NCBI RefSeq assembly: GCF_004359215.1
Contig: NC_090616.1
Span: forward strand, 354,826 to 418,825
DNA from: Bremia lactucae
Lineage: Eukaryota > Oomycota > Peronosporomycetes > Peronosporales > Peronosporaceae
DNA length: 64,000 nt
Direction of reading: 5' to 3'
Shown here: in pieces, positions 21,609 through 31,546 of the stretch
Layout of the letters: each line of letters starts with the position of its first letter
Position numbering within the stretch: the stretch's first letter is position 1
The notes under the pieces: model-generated
Seen by the model: the letters and a program-made list of their open reading frames with translations, nothing else
The model's database searches: none
What the model was told of the DNA's origin: nothing
Program-made: the position numbers and the translations under genes

Positions 21609-22480
21609 TCATCTAACATGGACATGTCATATGATAATGAAAATACGCATCACGTTTCGCGTGATAGCTACTCTTTTCTAAGTGACATAGAAAGGAGTGC
21701 GGTCGAACGAATGAGTTCGACCGTAGGAAGCGATGCCATCTTGGCCATGCTGTCCGGTTTGGACAGAGATGCCCTCCATTCAGCCATCGCCACGTTTATA
21801 CAACATGAACTTGACGAGACGAAGGAGAAGGTAGCCTTGCTAAATCAGCAAGGCTCTCAACAGGCAGAACTGTTGAGGTAACAGAGCTATAGACCCTTGT
21901 ACCTGCGATAACGCACACGCTTCGTCCTAAATCTTAAGAATTGACATCTTTAAGTATAGGGGAGTCAAGACTCCTTCTTAAGATTGGTTTGTCGAGTTGG
22001 ACGATGCCATAGGGGCTCATCTTATCGTTAACTAGCAAATGCACGTCGCATTTGCTCGATCAAATTTGGCAGGTCGTGCCAAAACTTGGGCACTAGGCCA
22101 TCAGTTGCGCGACCCATTGGTATTTTGGTCGCTAGGGGCTTTCAAAGCTTGGCTAACAGGAGGACTTTAGCTTGAGACAGGCTCAAGCTAGTTCGTCATC
22201 GTATTGTCCTACAAGACGACACGAGCTTGGAGGTTCAGAACCCATGGACCTTTCTTATGTCGAAACGAGAGACCTCACTTTTTGAGCAATAAGCGATTGC
22301 AGAAATGCAATCGCTGTCAAAAAGTAGGACAATACGCTCATGAGTGTAGTGCCCCACGCCCAGTACCAAGAGGTGGTGAATGTAATTAAAGACCGAATGC
22401 CGGAAAGGGCAACGGTCGCGGGTCCGACGTTGTTACAAAATCGCAACAAAGAGACGAACCACCAAATAATGGTCGATTAG
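21609..22480 (+). pseudogene. Gypsy gag, broken and internally deleted
   Basis: N terminus reads from about 21620 (MDMSYDNENTHHVSRDSYSF, SDIERSAVERMSSTVGSDAI, HELDETKEKVALLNQQG) to a stop at 21879. The capsid block resumes at about 22040 (SNLAGRAKTWALG) but is cut after LGAFKAWL at 22155, where about 330 bases present in the copy at 9.8-10.05 kb are missing. A CCHC knuckle CNRCQKVGQYAHEC follows at about 22302-22343. Confidence 0.8.
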
Positions 22481-22489
22481 GGGCGCAAC

Positions 22490-23225
22490 GCCCTACTGAT
22501 CCAGCTACCTCAAGAGAATTTGAAAATCTCATGACTAAAATTGCTCCAGACACACAATCATTATGTGTCTCTGCACCTGGTGATGAGTCATCCCTCATTT
22601 CCTTGAAATTAAAAGTGACAATGATTTGTAACTTAGAGCCCTAGTGAACTGTGGAGCGTCGCCAGTCGCTAAAGGGTCGTAGGCACAAATATGTTGAGCG
22701 CGACATCCCTCCAACGAGGATGACGGTGCGTCTAGCGCCCGGCGCATCGATAACAGTAATGAAACGCGTAGTGAATTTTACTACACGTTAGAAGGTTTAC
22801 AGAAAGATGATGATTTCATCGTACTGGATTTGGATGACAAATTTGATGTCATCCTAGGTTTACCTTGGCTCAGAAAATATGAGCCAAGGATTTCAATGAT
22901 CAGCTGGCAGCATCGATTCGTAAAGATGCCTGCCACTTGTTCATCGGATGGCCATCTGATGACCGTCTTGGAGCGTCTACAAGCGTGTGGATGTACTACG
23001 AGTGAGTGCGATGGCCTCACTTGTGGTACGGTCGCTAGTACGACTGCACAGGATCACAGTGTGATTACCAATCACCCTGTGGAGTCAGCTGCCGGAGGCT
23101 GTGCGAATGCACTGGCAGCGCCAAAGATCCACCACTCGAATAAAACGGTTTTTAAAGCAAAACAGTTAATTAATCATAAAAAAATAAAAGTTAATTCTAG
23201 AATTATTAGTAAACCCAAATTTTAA
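22490..23225 (+). pseudogene. Gypsy protease region, broken
   Basis: A frame shift precedes the retropepsin start (APDTQSLCVSAPGDE). The active-site block is damaged: LVNCGAS where the other copies read LVDCGASNNFIR, so the catalytic Asp is replaced by Asn and about 20 bases after it are gone. The downstream flap part reads well from about 22800 (DDFIVLDLDDKFDVILGLPWL). The frame then drifts into a Lys-rich AT-rich stretch. Confidence 0.75.
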
Positions 23226-23720
23226 AAAATCATACAAATCAATTCGCCGCCAACATTTAATTTTTTAGCTTGTAAATCGGTTATAATTTCAATTGATGTT
23301 GATAAAATATAAATCCCCTTTTTCTTTTTANNNNNNNNNNNNNNNNNNNNNNNNNNNNNNNNNNNNNNNNNNNNNNNNNNNNNNNNNNNNNNNNNNNNNN
23401 NNNNNNNNNNNNNNNNNNNNNNNNNNNNNNNNNNNNNNNNNNNNNNNNNNNNNNNNNNNNNNNNNNNATAACCTGTTTGCAATAGAACTATTTTTTGATC
23501 TCATAGCTAATTAGCATACAAATAGGAATAAAAAATGTTGTTAAAATTATAAAAAATAATGAAATACCGTCAAGACCTATATAAAAATCCTACAAAAAAT
23601 AACCAAAAATGTATTTGGCCTAAAATTTCAGGATTCAACTCCCCTTTTTTGAAAAAAAACCTCTCCAAAGTTTAATTGATAATTCTTAAAATAAGTCGAG
23701 TGGATTAAGACATGAATGTA
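23140..23720. other. AT-rich interruption between protease and reverse transcriptase, with N gap
   Basis: Base composition falls sharply relative to the flanking pol. It contains the 137-N gap at 23331-23467 and no recognisable coding. It may be an unrelated insertion in pol; its identity cannot be read. Confidence 0.5.
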
Positions 23721-24196
23721 CGCTTAGCGGACCAAATGGACAACATGAAGATCCTAGGTCGAGTAGAGAGTCGACCGTAGATGACCCGACTGTGATAGCG
23801 CAATCACACTCGGAAGACGTTGAAGGAAAAGGTCCCCACGTACTTGAGCAGAAATCTCCTTAAATAGTTAATGCTGAAGTGACTAGACTTCAGCAATCCG
23901 AGGGATTATTCTCCCACCAGCCTGTGGATATATCCCAGGAAGAAACTGAGACATTGAATGTCTTAGTTAATGAAGGATCAAGAGTTGGCGCTTATACTCT
24001 TGATCTGTATGCGCCTCCGAAGTTAACTTCGGAGATAACTTAGTTACAAACCCTAGAACCCAAGCGGTTCTTGAGAGATCTGCATCGTGGTAGAATTAAG
24101 CTGATCTGCGTACTCGTCACATAGGACGACTACGTAACCGATATTCGGTCAGCATTAATTTTTGAAGAGAGCGAACGGATTCTCAGCAGCTCATCA
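23721..24196 (+). pseudogene. Gypsy protease-RT linker, broken
   Basis: Linker between protease and reverse transcriptase. The same sequence is recognisable in the minus-strand element at 39.65-39.93 kb (matching blocks around CTCCGAAGTTAACTTCGGAG and the TGTGATAGCGCAATCACA hairpin). Several stops. Confidence 0.55.
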
Positions 24197-26040
24197 ATGG
24201 ACGAAAGTGACCTCGATGTGAAGACTCGGATTGAGAGATATACTACTCAATCTTGGGAGTCACTTAAGACAAATTACTTATACAAGCATTTTATTGAATT
24301 CAGGGATGTATTTTCTGAAACATTTCAATGCGAGCCGCCTAAGGAGATCGAGCTCAAACCGGGCTCGAAGTACTGCGTCATGAAGCAGTGGCCACTGCCT
24401 CGTGAACAAGTACTTGCGACCGATAGATTCTTTATCGATCGAGTAAAAGCGGGCCATGTGAGGGAGTCAACCTCCCCACATAGCTCTCCAACCTTCTGTG
24501 TGCGAAAGGCCACAGGAGGGTGGCGGATAGTATACGCATTCAACAAATTGAATGCTGCAACAGTACCGGCTCAAACGCCGATACCTAGAAAAGACATAAT
24601 CATATATGGTATGTCTAAGAGTACGATCTTTTCGTCGATGGATCTGATGAATGGATCCTATCAAATCCTTATGCGTGAACGGGACATCTCGTACGCGATA
24701 GTGAGCACTATCAGTGGAATGCTTTGGGAATGGCTAGTAATGCCAAAGGGGCTTAGTAACGCCCCTGCAACATTCAACAAATGCGTAACGAACCTGTTGA
24801 GACCGGTGCGAGATTTTGCACCGAGTTATTTAGACGATGTTTTCGTCCATAGCCGGGCCATGAACGGGAAGACGGACGTGGAAGTTCATAAAACTCACTT
24901 CGTCAGTTTCTTACACTTATGCGAAAGCATTAGTTGTACGCCAATCTCAAGAAGTATATATTCGCTGCAAGCGAAATATCACTTCTTGGGTGCCTCCTCT
25001 GTAAACTCGGCGTGCACCCTGATCTCGAAAATATCAAGGCAATTACCGACTGGCTAGTTCCAGTCGATGTCAAGGGACTTAGAAACTTTCTCGGATTAGC
25101 GGCGTACTTGCACAAGTTTTCACGCAATTATGCCGAGATGACAGTTCATCTCTTTCGTCTCTTAAAAGAAGACGAGAAATGGCTATGGAACGCTGATTGT
25201 CAGCGTTCCATTGAAGGTATCAAGCAAAGCTTGATGCAATCGCCCATCTTGGAGATTTCCGATCAAGACAGTCCATTCCATGTGGTCTGTGACGCCAGCG
25301 ATTTCGCAATCGGCTGTGCGTTAATGCAATACGATACAGACAGCGCGGTGCGCGTTGTCTGTTACCAATCGCGTCAGCTGCAACCAGCTGAACGCCTTTA
25401 CCCAGTGCATGATAAGGAACTCCTTGCCATGAAATATGCACTGGCTAAGTTTAGGGTCTATCTTCTCGGATATAGACCGTTCATCGTATATATGGACCAT
25501 GCGACATTACGCACGGCTGTAATTAGCTCACACCTCTCGCAAAGCATGGCGAGGTGGCTATCCTTCTTCGCGGAGTATAATTTCTCAGTGGAATATATAC
25601 CAGGACGACTTAATGTCGTCACTAATGCGTTATCACGCCGACCCGATTTCGAGCCGGCTGCGCAATCCAACAGTGGAATTATTCCCACTGTTGCAACATT
25701 CTTTTAAAGTGTTTCGTCATCAACCTTGTTTGATGACATAAAGAAAGCCTGCGCAGAAGATAAGGACCTTCTGCGTTTAATGAATCATCTGATAAATCCA
25801 TCCGATAAATCTTTTACAGATTTACCGGCCTTATATAGATCGTCATTCGATCGATACACATCACGCACGGCTTATTGTATTACACAGCCGTTACCGGCGA
25901 CACTCCACGTGTTGTCGTCCCAACTCACAATGATTTGCGCTTGTGCATCATGTATGAGTGTCACGATGCACCAACAAGTGGGCATCGTGGACGTGAGAAA
26001 ACCTATCTCACAGTAAGCCGCGACTTTTACTGGCCCCGCC
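24197..26040 (+). pseudogene. Gypsy reverse transcriptase-RNase H-integrase N terminus
   Basis: Reverse transcriptase spans about 24340-24900: HSSPTFCVRKATGGWRIVY, FSSMDLMNGSYQI with the first catalytic Asp, LSNAPATFNKCV, and YLDDVFVHSRA with the paired Asp. A frame change at about 24930 leads into the connection and RNase H (FHVVCDASDFAIGCALMQY, KELLAMKYALAKFRVYL, FIVYMDHATLR) open to 25707. The integrase zinc-binding N terminus follows to 26040, where homology stops exactly at an LTR end. Frameshifts make it non-functional. Confidence 0.88.
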
Positions 26041-26455
26041 TGTAACGCGGCACTGCCACTTCGCACTGCCTCAGTGCAAGTGGTGCCTCACGTCACTTCA
26101 CGTACACTAGTACGTGCAGAGGAAGGCTCTCTATAAAACACTTGCTACAGAGAGGATTAATAAAAAACTGTATTAATATAATTAAGTTCTTCTTGTCTAT
26201 CTACGTAAACTTAACTTAATTTTAAATTAATACAAAACGTGTAGTAAAAGTCTTATCTGTCTTTCTCTTTGCGTGCGTCCAGCGCTGACTGGACCGTTTA
26301 GAAAGTAGATATAATGGTCTATATCTACCGATGGATAAGCTTTTAGAATATTACCATGTAAAGAAATATTCTCCAAATATTCTCTACCTTTTAGATAATA
26401 TATTAATCAACAACCTTTTAAGTGTTAATTTCATGTAACGATACACCCCGTTACA
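26041..26455 (-). repeat. Gypsy LTR, minus orientation (outer right LTR)
   Basis: 415 bp, TGTAACGCGG to CCCCGTTACA, followed by GGTAT, the right outer target duplication. Relative to 18877-19321 it lacks precisely the first U5-side hairpin (about 26 bases) and carries many substitutions. Its left end touches pol directly, without the primer-binding site and leader expected beside a 5' LTR, which is what reveals the inversion. Confidence 0.88.
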
Positions 26456-26460
26456 GGTAT

Positions 26461-27570
26461 AATATTTAAAAATTGTCGCAGACGGTGAGCGTAGATTCGG
26501 CTTAAAGGAGAAGAGTATAAAGTTGTCGGAGGTGTTGGTAAATGAAGTTGGTCGGTGGCCAACCGCAAAGTGAATTGAAATGAAGTCCGCTGTTCGCAGA
26601 CTAAATTGGCATATTAATTCTCTTGCTACTAGATTTTCTACCGGCTCGTAAAAGTTTTACTGATATGTAACAACTGTCGTTTCTTTACTGGCATGTAACA
26701 GTCGAATTTTTATGGCTGTAACAGCCGTTAGGGTGTTGCTTCGATAATTATAAAAGCTTCAACAATATTCTAGCTGTTTTCAAATACGACGAAAACTATT
26801 TGTAGAGATTATTCTGTTGCACGACCTCCTTTTCCAAACAGCATTTCTTTTCTAGAATTCCTTAAAGCTTTCAGTGTCCTCGCAGCCTCCGCAGGTCGCA
26901 TACTCGAACTAAGCGATATAGAATCGAAGCATCTTCAGCGGTGACTGAACTCCCCAGTTGCTTGTGCGGAGCAGCACACAGCACTTTTTTCGTATTGAGA
27001 CATTCTTCGCTAGGGAGGACCTTTAGTGGTATTCGTAAGTTTAATGCAACAGGGGTTCTCGACAAACGAAAACCATATTTGACGATATGACGCATGTGGG
27101 AGAAACTAAGAAAGAAACAAGGCTGCAAGGGGATAGGCAAAGAGATTGAGACCGCCAGGTATATATGCATTTAAAGCGAAGTATCTCTCTGGCTTTTGAC
27201 ACCTAACAAAGTCATTACCTACCATTGATTGGCCCTTATCAACCCTTAAGTTCACTATAATCGGTCGAGTTAGCGAAGCCTTAACCAATAATTTCTAGGG
27301 CAACTTTCCATTTTATTTTAAATGCTTCAAAAGCGACTGACACAATGAGTCGCCTAACATTGAATGTACCTGCATCTCCCTCAAATTGTCTTCAAATCCA
27401 ACAGGAGTTCACTGTTTGCGGCTTGCCACATCCTACTATTTGGAATAGTGCTTCCGATGAAAGTGCGTGTTAACGACCAACTATTGCACGCCTGATTAAA
27501 CTTGCGACAATATAATGCCTGCTCCCGTTTTACGTCAATGCTTATGTAAGGCCCAAGCTATAAAGGTTAA
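26461..27570. other. No recognised gene
   Basis: Mixed-composition sequence with only short frames. A 99-codon minus-strand frame at 26871-27170 has no signal peptide or domain that I can recognise and is left unassigned. Confidence 0.5.
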
Positions 27571-27599
27571 ACTAAATGATTAAGTAGGGATTCGTATAA

Positions 27600-27980
27600 A
27601 AATGCTCATCTAGTTCCGCGAGCAAATTGGCCATATTAATCGCTCTTAAATATGATGATGAGTTTACACGATAAACCTGCCGGACGATGGCCATTTCGTA
27701 ATCGACGAATATCACTATATAAGAGCATATCCCTGACACGCCCGGCGTTAACAGCTGACGAATTTCGTCAGCGTCCACGACGCTGTAGTACACTGACTCA
27801 CCGTAATAGCTATTCAAGTCAAACTCAAAGTGATATGGCCGTTACTCGAGGCCAAAGTCGGTGCAACTCGCAAAGGTTGTGGATATACTAATCAGAGCTT
27901 ATAAGTGTGGTGATGCCGCACACATTAGCTCCGAGTGTAATTCAACTCGTGATTGTATCGATTAAAGCCAAGAATTTATT
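27600..27980 (+). pseudogene. Gag nucleocapsid relic
   Basis: After a short frame (27652-27891) the sequence reads KCGDAAHISSEC at about 27900-27940, a CCHC zinc knuckle whose first Cys is mutated or lost, followed by NSTRDCID. This is the end of a retroelement gag; the rest has decayed. Confidence 0.45.
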
Positions 27981-28143
27981 GTAAAGCATCTTAATCTTGA
28001 ATACTGAACTTCATATGTACAATAGGCATTATGTCACTAAATAAAGGGAGCCGCTATTTACCACTCACTTTTCGCCTACTATTACTTACCCACCATTTTT
28101 AAGAACTCTGATTGGCTGATTAAATTATTAGAACTGAACATAC

Positions 28144-28310
28144 TTGTAATGTATGCGGGCACGGTAATGCGGCCACATTCTACTTAGGCACACACCCTAG
28201 CTTAGCGAGGAAGCGGTTAAACCTGCTTCTCTTGCGTGCAGTGAGGTAGTTGTGGTGGGCGCGTTAGCGACGTCACCCAAAAAAATAAGAACTCTGGTTA
28301 AGTGTCGTCA
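28144..28310 (+). repeat. LTR-like fragment shared with 53.86 kb
   Basis: Begins TGTATGCGGGCACGGTAATGC and continues GGCCACATTCTACTTA. A closely similar stretch starts at about 53864 (TGTAGGCGGGCACGTCGTGA, then TGCGGCCACGCTCTACTTA). Both look like the start of the same LTR family; the remainder diverges. Confidence 0.5.
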
Positions 28311-28429
28311 CGGGAGCGGTAATCCGTCTCCTCGTGCGCACTTACCAAGCAGGAAGTAGTTGTCAGACTGATTTACATTTAATATAATTAAATACAAATA
28401 CCTATTTTTACCAATCAAAATGTTATCTC

Positions 28430-28570
28430 TATAGATATCACTTAATATGTATTGCGAGCGTATCTTTCTAGATACCTCGCGTAACGGATGACGCTGGGAT
28501 TTATCCCTCCTAATGTGAATGCACCCATGTGCACCACATACACAAGGGTTGGTCACAAATGTGCACCACA
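28430..28570 (-). repeat. Dispersed repeat, reverse copy of 4.1-4.25 kb
   Basis: On the minus strand it matches the stretch upstream of the secreted-protein gene: the GCGTATGTG-like start, ATGCATTCACATTAGGAGGGAT, ATGACGC, GTTACGCGAGGTATCTAGAAA and GATACGCTCGCAATACATAT. The first hairpin is broken here, the second is kept. It flanks the left LTR of the next Gypsy. Confidence 0.65.
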
Positions 28571-28680
28571 CCCGAGTGCTGGGTCAAATTACTATTATTT
28601 AGTAATTGACCATCCCCTTAAGTACACCAAGTGTAGTTAACGGGGACTGTGTAACATTAGGGCAACTTTAGCCCGTTACA

Positions 28681-29164
28681 TGTAATGGGGCACACATCGG
28701 TTGGAGACCATTGTTGTGGTATATTTTTTTATGTGTAAAACACCCTTTTAATATAATTGTAAAATAGTTAGTTACCCTAATCCCATTTATTATGGGTAAC
28801 AAATGTGGTCGCCGCCAGATATATATCTGGCGGCCACAATCTATTTTAATTTAGCTAGGGTAAGGTTTTTAGATTTAAATAATTAAATTGAAGTGCAGTT
28901 CCCTTTTGATCTTAAAGCGTCAAGTGCCTTCCTAAGGCTTGCGCATTGATCCGTAAGAAATAGAAGCCTTTTTAAGGTATATCCTCTTGGGCACTAGTTG
29001 TAACTTGATCATACGAACCCCTGAATCCCTTGAATTAGGATTCATTAAGCTTTAATAGCTTGTACGACTCCCTGAGTTGTTAAACCCATTAGTTCAATAG
29101 AGCTAAGTGACTCTCTGAGTCTGAAGTCTTCCTCTAACTTTAGGAGCGAGGTAGCTCCGCTACA
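28681..29164 (+). repeat. 5' LTR of chromodomain Gypsy
   Basis: 484 bp from TGTAATGGGG to CCGCTACA; the right 240 bases are repeated at 35.0-35.2 kb. A primer-binding site TGGTAGCACTCG starts two bases further on, at 29167. Confidence 0.8.
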
Positions 29165-29223
29165 CGTGGTAGCACTCGTAGCCAATCTACGCCTGAGTCT
29201 TTTCAAGACTAAAACCTACGATA

Positions 29224-30110
29224 ATGGAAAAGGGGCCAGAAATGTCACAAGCGCAACGCGCGGCTTGTGACAAGCTCAAAATCCTATTCGGGCTTGAGTA
29301 CGTGGAAGTTATTATCTCCCAAGGACTAGATGTCCTGCATGCAAGGCTTGAAGCCTTCATGCGGTATGAAGCCTCCTCCCTGACCGGTCAGGTACAGGAC
29401 CACTTAGCGGCATCTAAGCCAACCCGGTACATCTCTGTACCTGACTCAGAGCCGAGGGCTCGCCTCTAACTGTATATGTAAAGACATTTGAGAGAAAAAA
29501 GGAGTAAATCTCCCTTTTTTATTAAAGCAGACGGATTTGTCATTGATTCCGCCTTGTTTCTAACCGAAAGGCAAAAGGTGGCTATGACCATTTCCAAACT
29601 TGGAGGTAGAGCCATGGAGCGGGCACTATCGTGCAGCACGTCCATAAACGACGCTTTTCTCTCATGGGATTCGCTGAAACAGCAAATGGCCAGCATGTTT
29701 GCCGCCTGATCAGGCTTCTTGCATGCGAGCACAGCTCCTAGCGACTCGACAGGGTAAAAGAACCCTAGGGGGCTTTGTCCAGGAGTTAAGAACTCTCATT
29801 GCATCTATGCATCAAGACCCGGTGCGACAGCAATTGTCGTAACAATCTTTATGGGGGTCTCAACGAGGGCGTTGCCCGGACGGAATTATTCCGATCTCAT
29901 TCTGCTACTTTCGAAGAGGCAGTTGCCATAGCGCTACGCGCCGAGTTCGACTTTAAGTCTGCTCGCGTTAACACGCCTGTTTACCGAACAAGCTCTTCGA
30001 GCACATGGGTTCCGTCTAATAAAGCAGAACCCATGGATTTAAGCCTCGTTGAGGAAGGAGACGAGGCTCTTCAAGCTATGGGGCTTGCATTAGACCATTC
30101 GTAGATGTTA
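29224..30110 (+). pseudogene. Gypsy gag of chromodomain element, broken
   Basis: Starts with ATG at 29224 (EKGPEMSQAQRAACDKLKI, FMRYEASSLTGQVQDHL) and is open to 29469. Capsid-like parts continue in other frames (KVAMTISKLGGRAMERALSC, WDSLKQQMASMFA; then RSHSATFEEAVAIALRAEFD and WVPSNKAEPMDLSLVEEGDE to 30104). No zinc knuckle is readable after it. At least three frame changes. Dense perfect hairpins, for example TGTCACAAGC (29243-29252) with GCTTGTGACA (29263-29272). Confidence 0.75.
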
Positions 30111-30339
30111 CATGTGCGGAAGTACGAAACATTTACGTCCGGCCTGACCCCGACGAAATTCGCGTAAAGCTTGACTGAGCTCCAACTCCGACCTATACCA
30201 GAGATCCGGAACGGTGAGGGAAAACGTCGATACCCAGTCGGTGCGAGGCGCTCTACTGGGAAAGACCTAGGCTCTGTTGAACCTTTAGGAGGTGAGAATA
30301 AATAGAATCTAGCCCCAATTAGCTCGGTGCATAATGGCA

Positions 30340-30800
30340 CGGGGCGAGTACAAGCCTGGCTTACTAGTCGCTCAAGCGATTGTAAAGGGCTGTGATAAGC
30401 CGTAATCAATTTTAATTGACTCAGGAGCGTCTTGCGATTATGCTCGACACCTTTCCCTTTAAGGAAGTCAACAATAGTTGAGACGCATAGAGCGCATGAA
30501 GGTGATACAATCCCTGTTCGCTTAGCGACTGGGACTCGTGTCACTGCTCCCAAAGTTCCATTGACCTTAGGTATAAAGTTTCTGGACTTTGATAGTATGG
30601 AACGCTGTCTACGTCCTTGATTTGGATTCGAGATATGATCTTATCTTTGGTATGGCCTGATTAGAACACCATGAGCCATGAACCGATTGGAGGTCTAAGA
30701 CCTTAGGCGCCACGCGCAATGTTCCTAGCAAAGTTTTGGAGAGTCACGAACCTACCTTTGCTAGGCAACAAAAGCGTTATTGGCGCGGATCATTGAATGA
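30340..30800 (+). pseudogene. Gypsy retropepsin, broken
   Basis: The active-site block reads LIDSGASCDYARHLSL near 30411-30460, followed by the flap-like VLDLDSRYDLIFGMA and LEHHEP at about 30614-30670. Frame changes and stops interrupt it. It is the aspartic protease that would cut the polyprotein. Confidence 0.65.
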
Positions 30801-30975
30801 GTTTGTCAGTGTTTAAGACATTGGCTCTGAGTTAATAACTCTAATGTTAAGAACATTAATTCTGAGCCCGACTCAGCAGAAAGAAGTGGAACGGCACGTA
30901 CTCCGTCAAGGGACACTCGTTGTAATAACGATTCAGTGGATGCTGAAAGCATTGTTGGCCTAAGGCCGAATCATC

Positions 30976-31210
30976 AAGGGTGCAGCATCCCTGAGATACG
31001 TGGAGTGGTACGTCTAAGTCCACCGAATATGGTCGGCCGAGGTGGCATCATACTCAGTGTCAGTAGTGACACTGTTGGCGGTTCGCCAGGACCTCAAAGG
31101 TGCAATATTCCTGAGATCGTGGAGTGGCACGTCTAAGTCCACCGATGTGGTCGGCCGAGGTGGCACCATACTGAGTGTCAATAGTGACACTATTGGCGGT
31201 TCGCCAGGGC
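30976..31210 (+). repeat. Direct tandem repeat, two copies of about 119 bp
   Basis: Copies at 30976-31091 and 31096-31210 share GGTGCA, CCTGAGAT, GGAGTGG, ACGTCTAAGTCCACCGA, TGGTCGGCCGAGGTGGCA, AGTGTCA, AGTGACACT and TTGGCGGTTCGCCAGG. Each copy contains its own GTGTCA/TGACAC hairpin. It lies in the linker between protease and reverse transcriptase and may be a slippage product. Confidence 0.8.
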
Positions 31211-31546
31211 ATTTTGGGTCAAACCCTTCTAATGCACGTGAAGCGACACGTTAACGTTCGTTGGAAAAGGAAGTTGAGTTACCTAACTCCGTGACAGATG
31301 TCAAATTAAACACCATGTCTTGAATAGAACCAATACAGGCTGAAAAATCCGGGGACGAGAATGTCCCGGTCTCTAATAGGCGTTAGGTCTCACTCCAAGG
31401 CAGGATGGACTCGAATCGTGTATACCCTCACAAAGTGATACGAGTGAGCAATTACATACGCTTGTAAATGGTGTAACAGGTAACATTTAAGGGGAAGTTA
31501 GCTTTGCGGCAATCCCTTCGTTACATGCTCGTTTAGAGTTAGACGA

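Larger units (their letters stand above)
18872..26460 (-). mobile_element. Rearranged Ty3/Gypsy insertion with outer GGTAT duplication
   Basis: The 5-bp duplication GGTAT (18872-18876 and 26456-26460) brackets two minus-oriented LTRs (18877-19321 and 26041-26455), so all 7.58 kb arose from one insertion. Inside, the integrase core lies on the minus strand (to 21119), but a third LTR at 21120-21567 and the whole gag-protease-RT-RNase H-integrase N terminus lie on the plus strand. The inner break splits integrase just after its zinc-binding part, with CCTCC against CCGCC at the two edges, a near-perfect 5-bp duplication. A solo LTR in integrase followed by LTR-LTR inversion explains every joint. 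Confidence 0.82.

Noticed and set aside
18877..26455. Two independent Gypsy elements side by side
   Set aside because: The shared outer GGTAT duplication and the complementary integrase halves with near-identical 5-bp edges fit one rearranged insertion better.
26871..27170. Possible secreted effector on the minus strand
   Set aside because: The N terminus is not a convincing signal peptide, there is no effector motif, and the surroundings show no gene structure.
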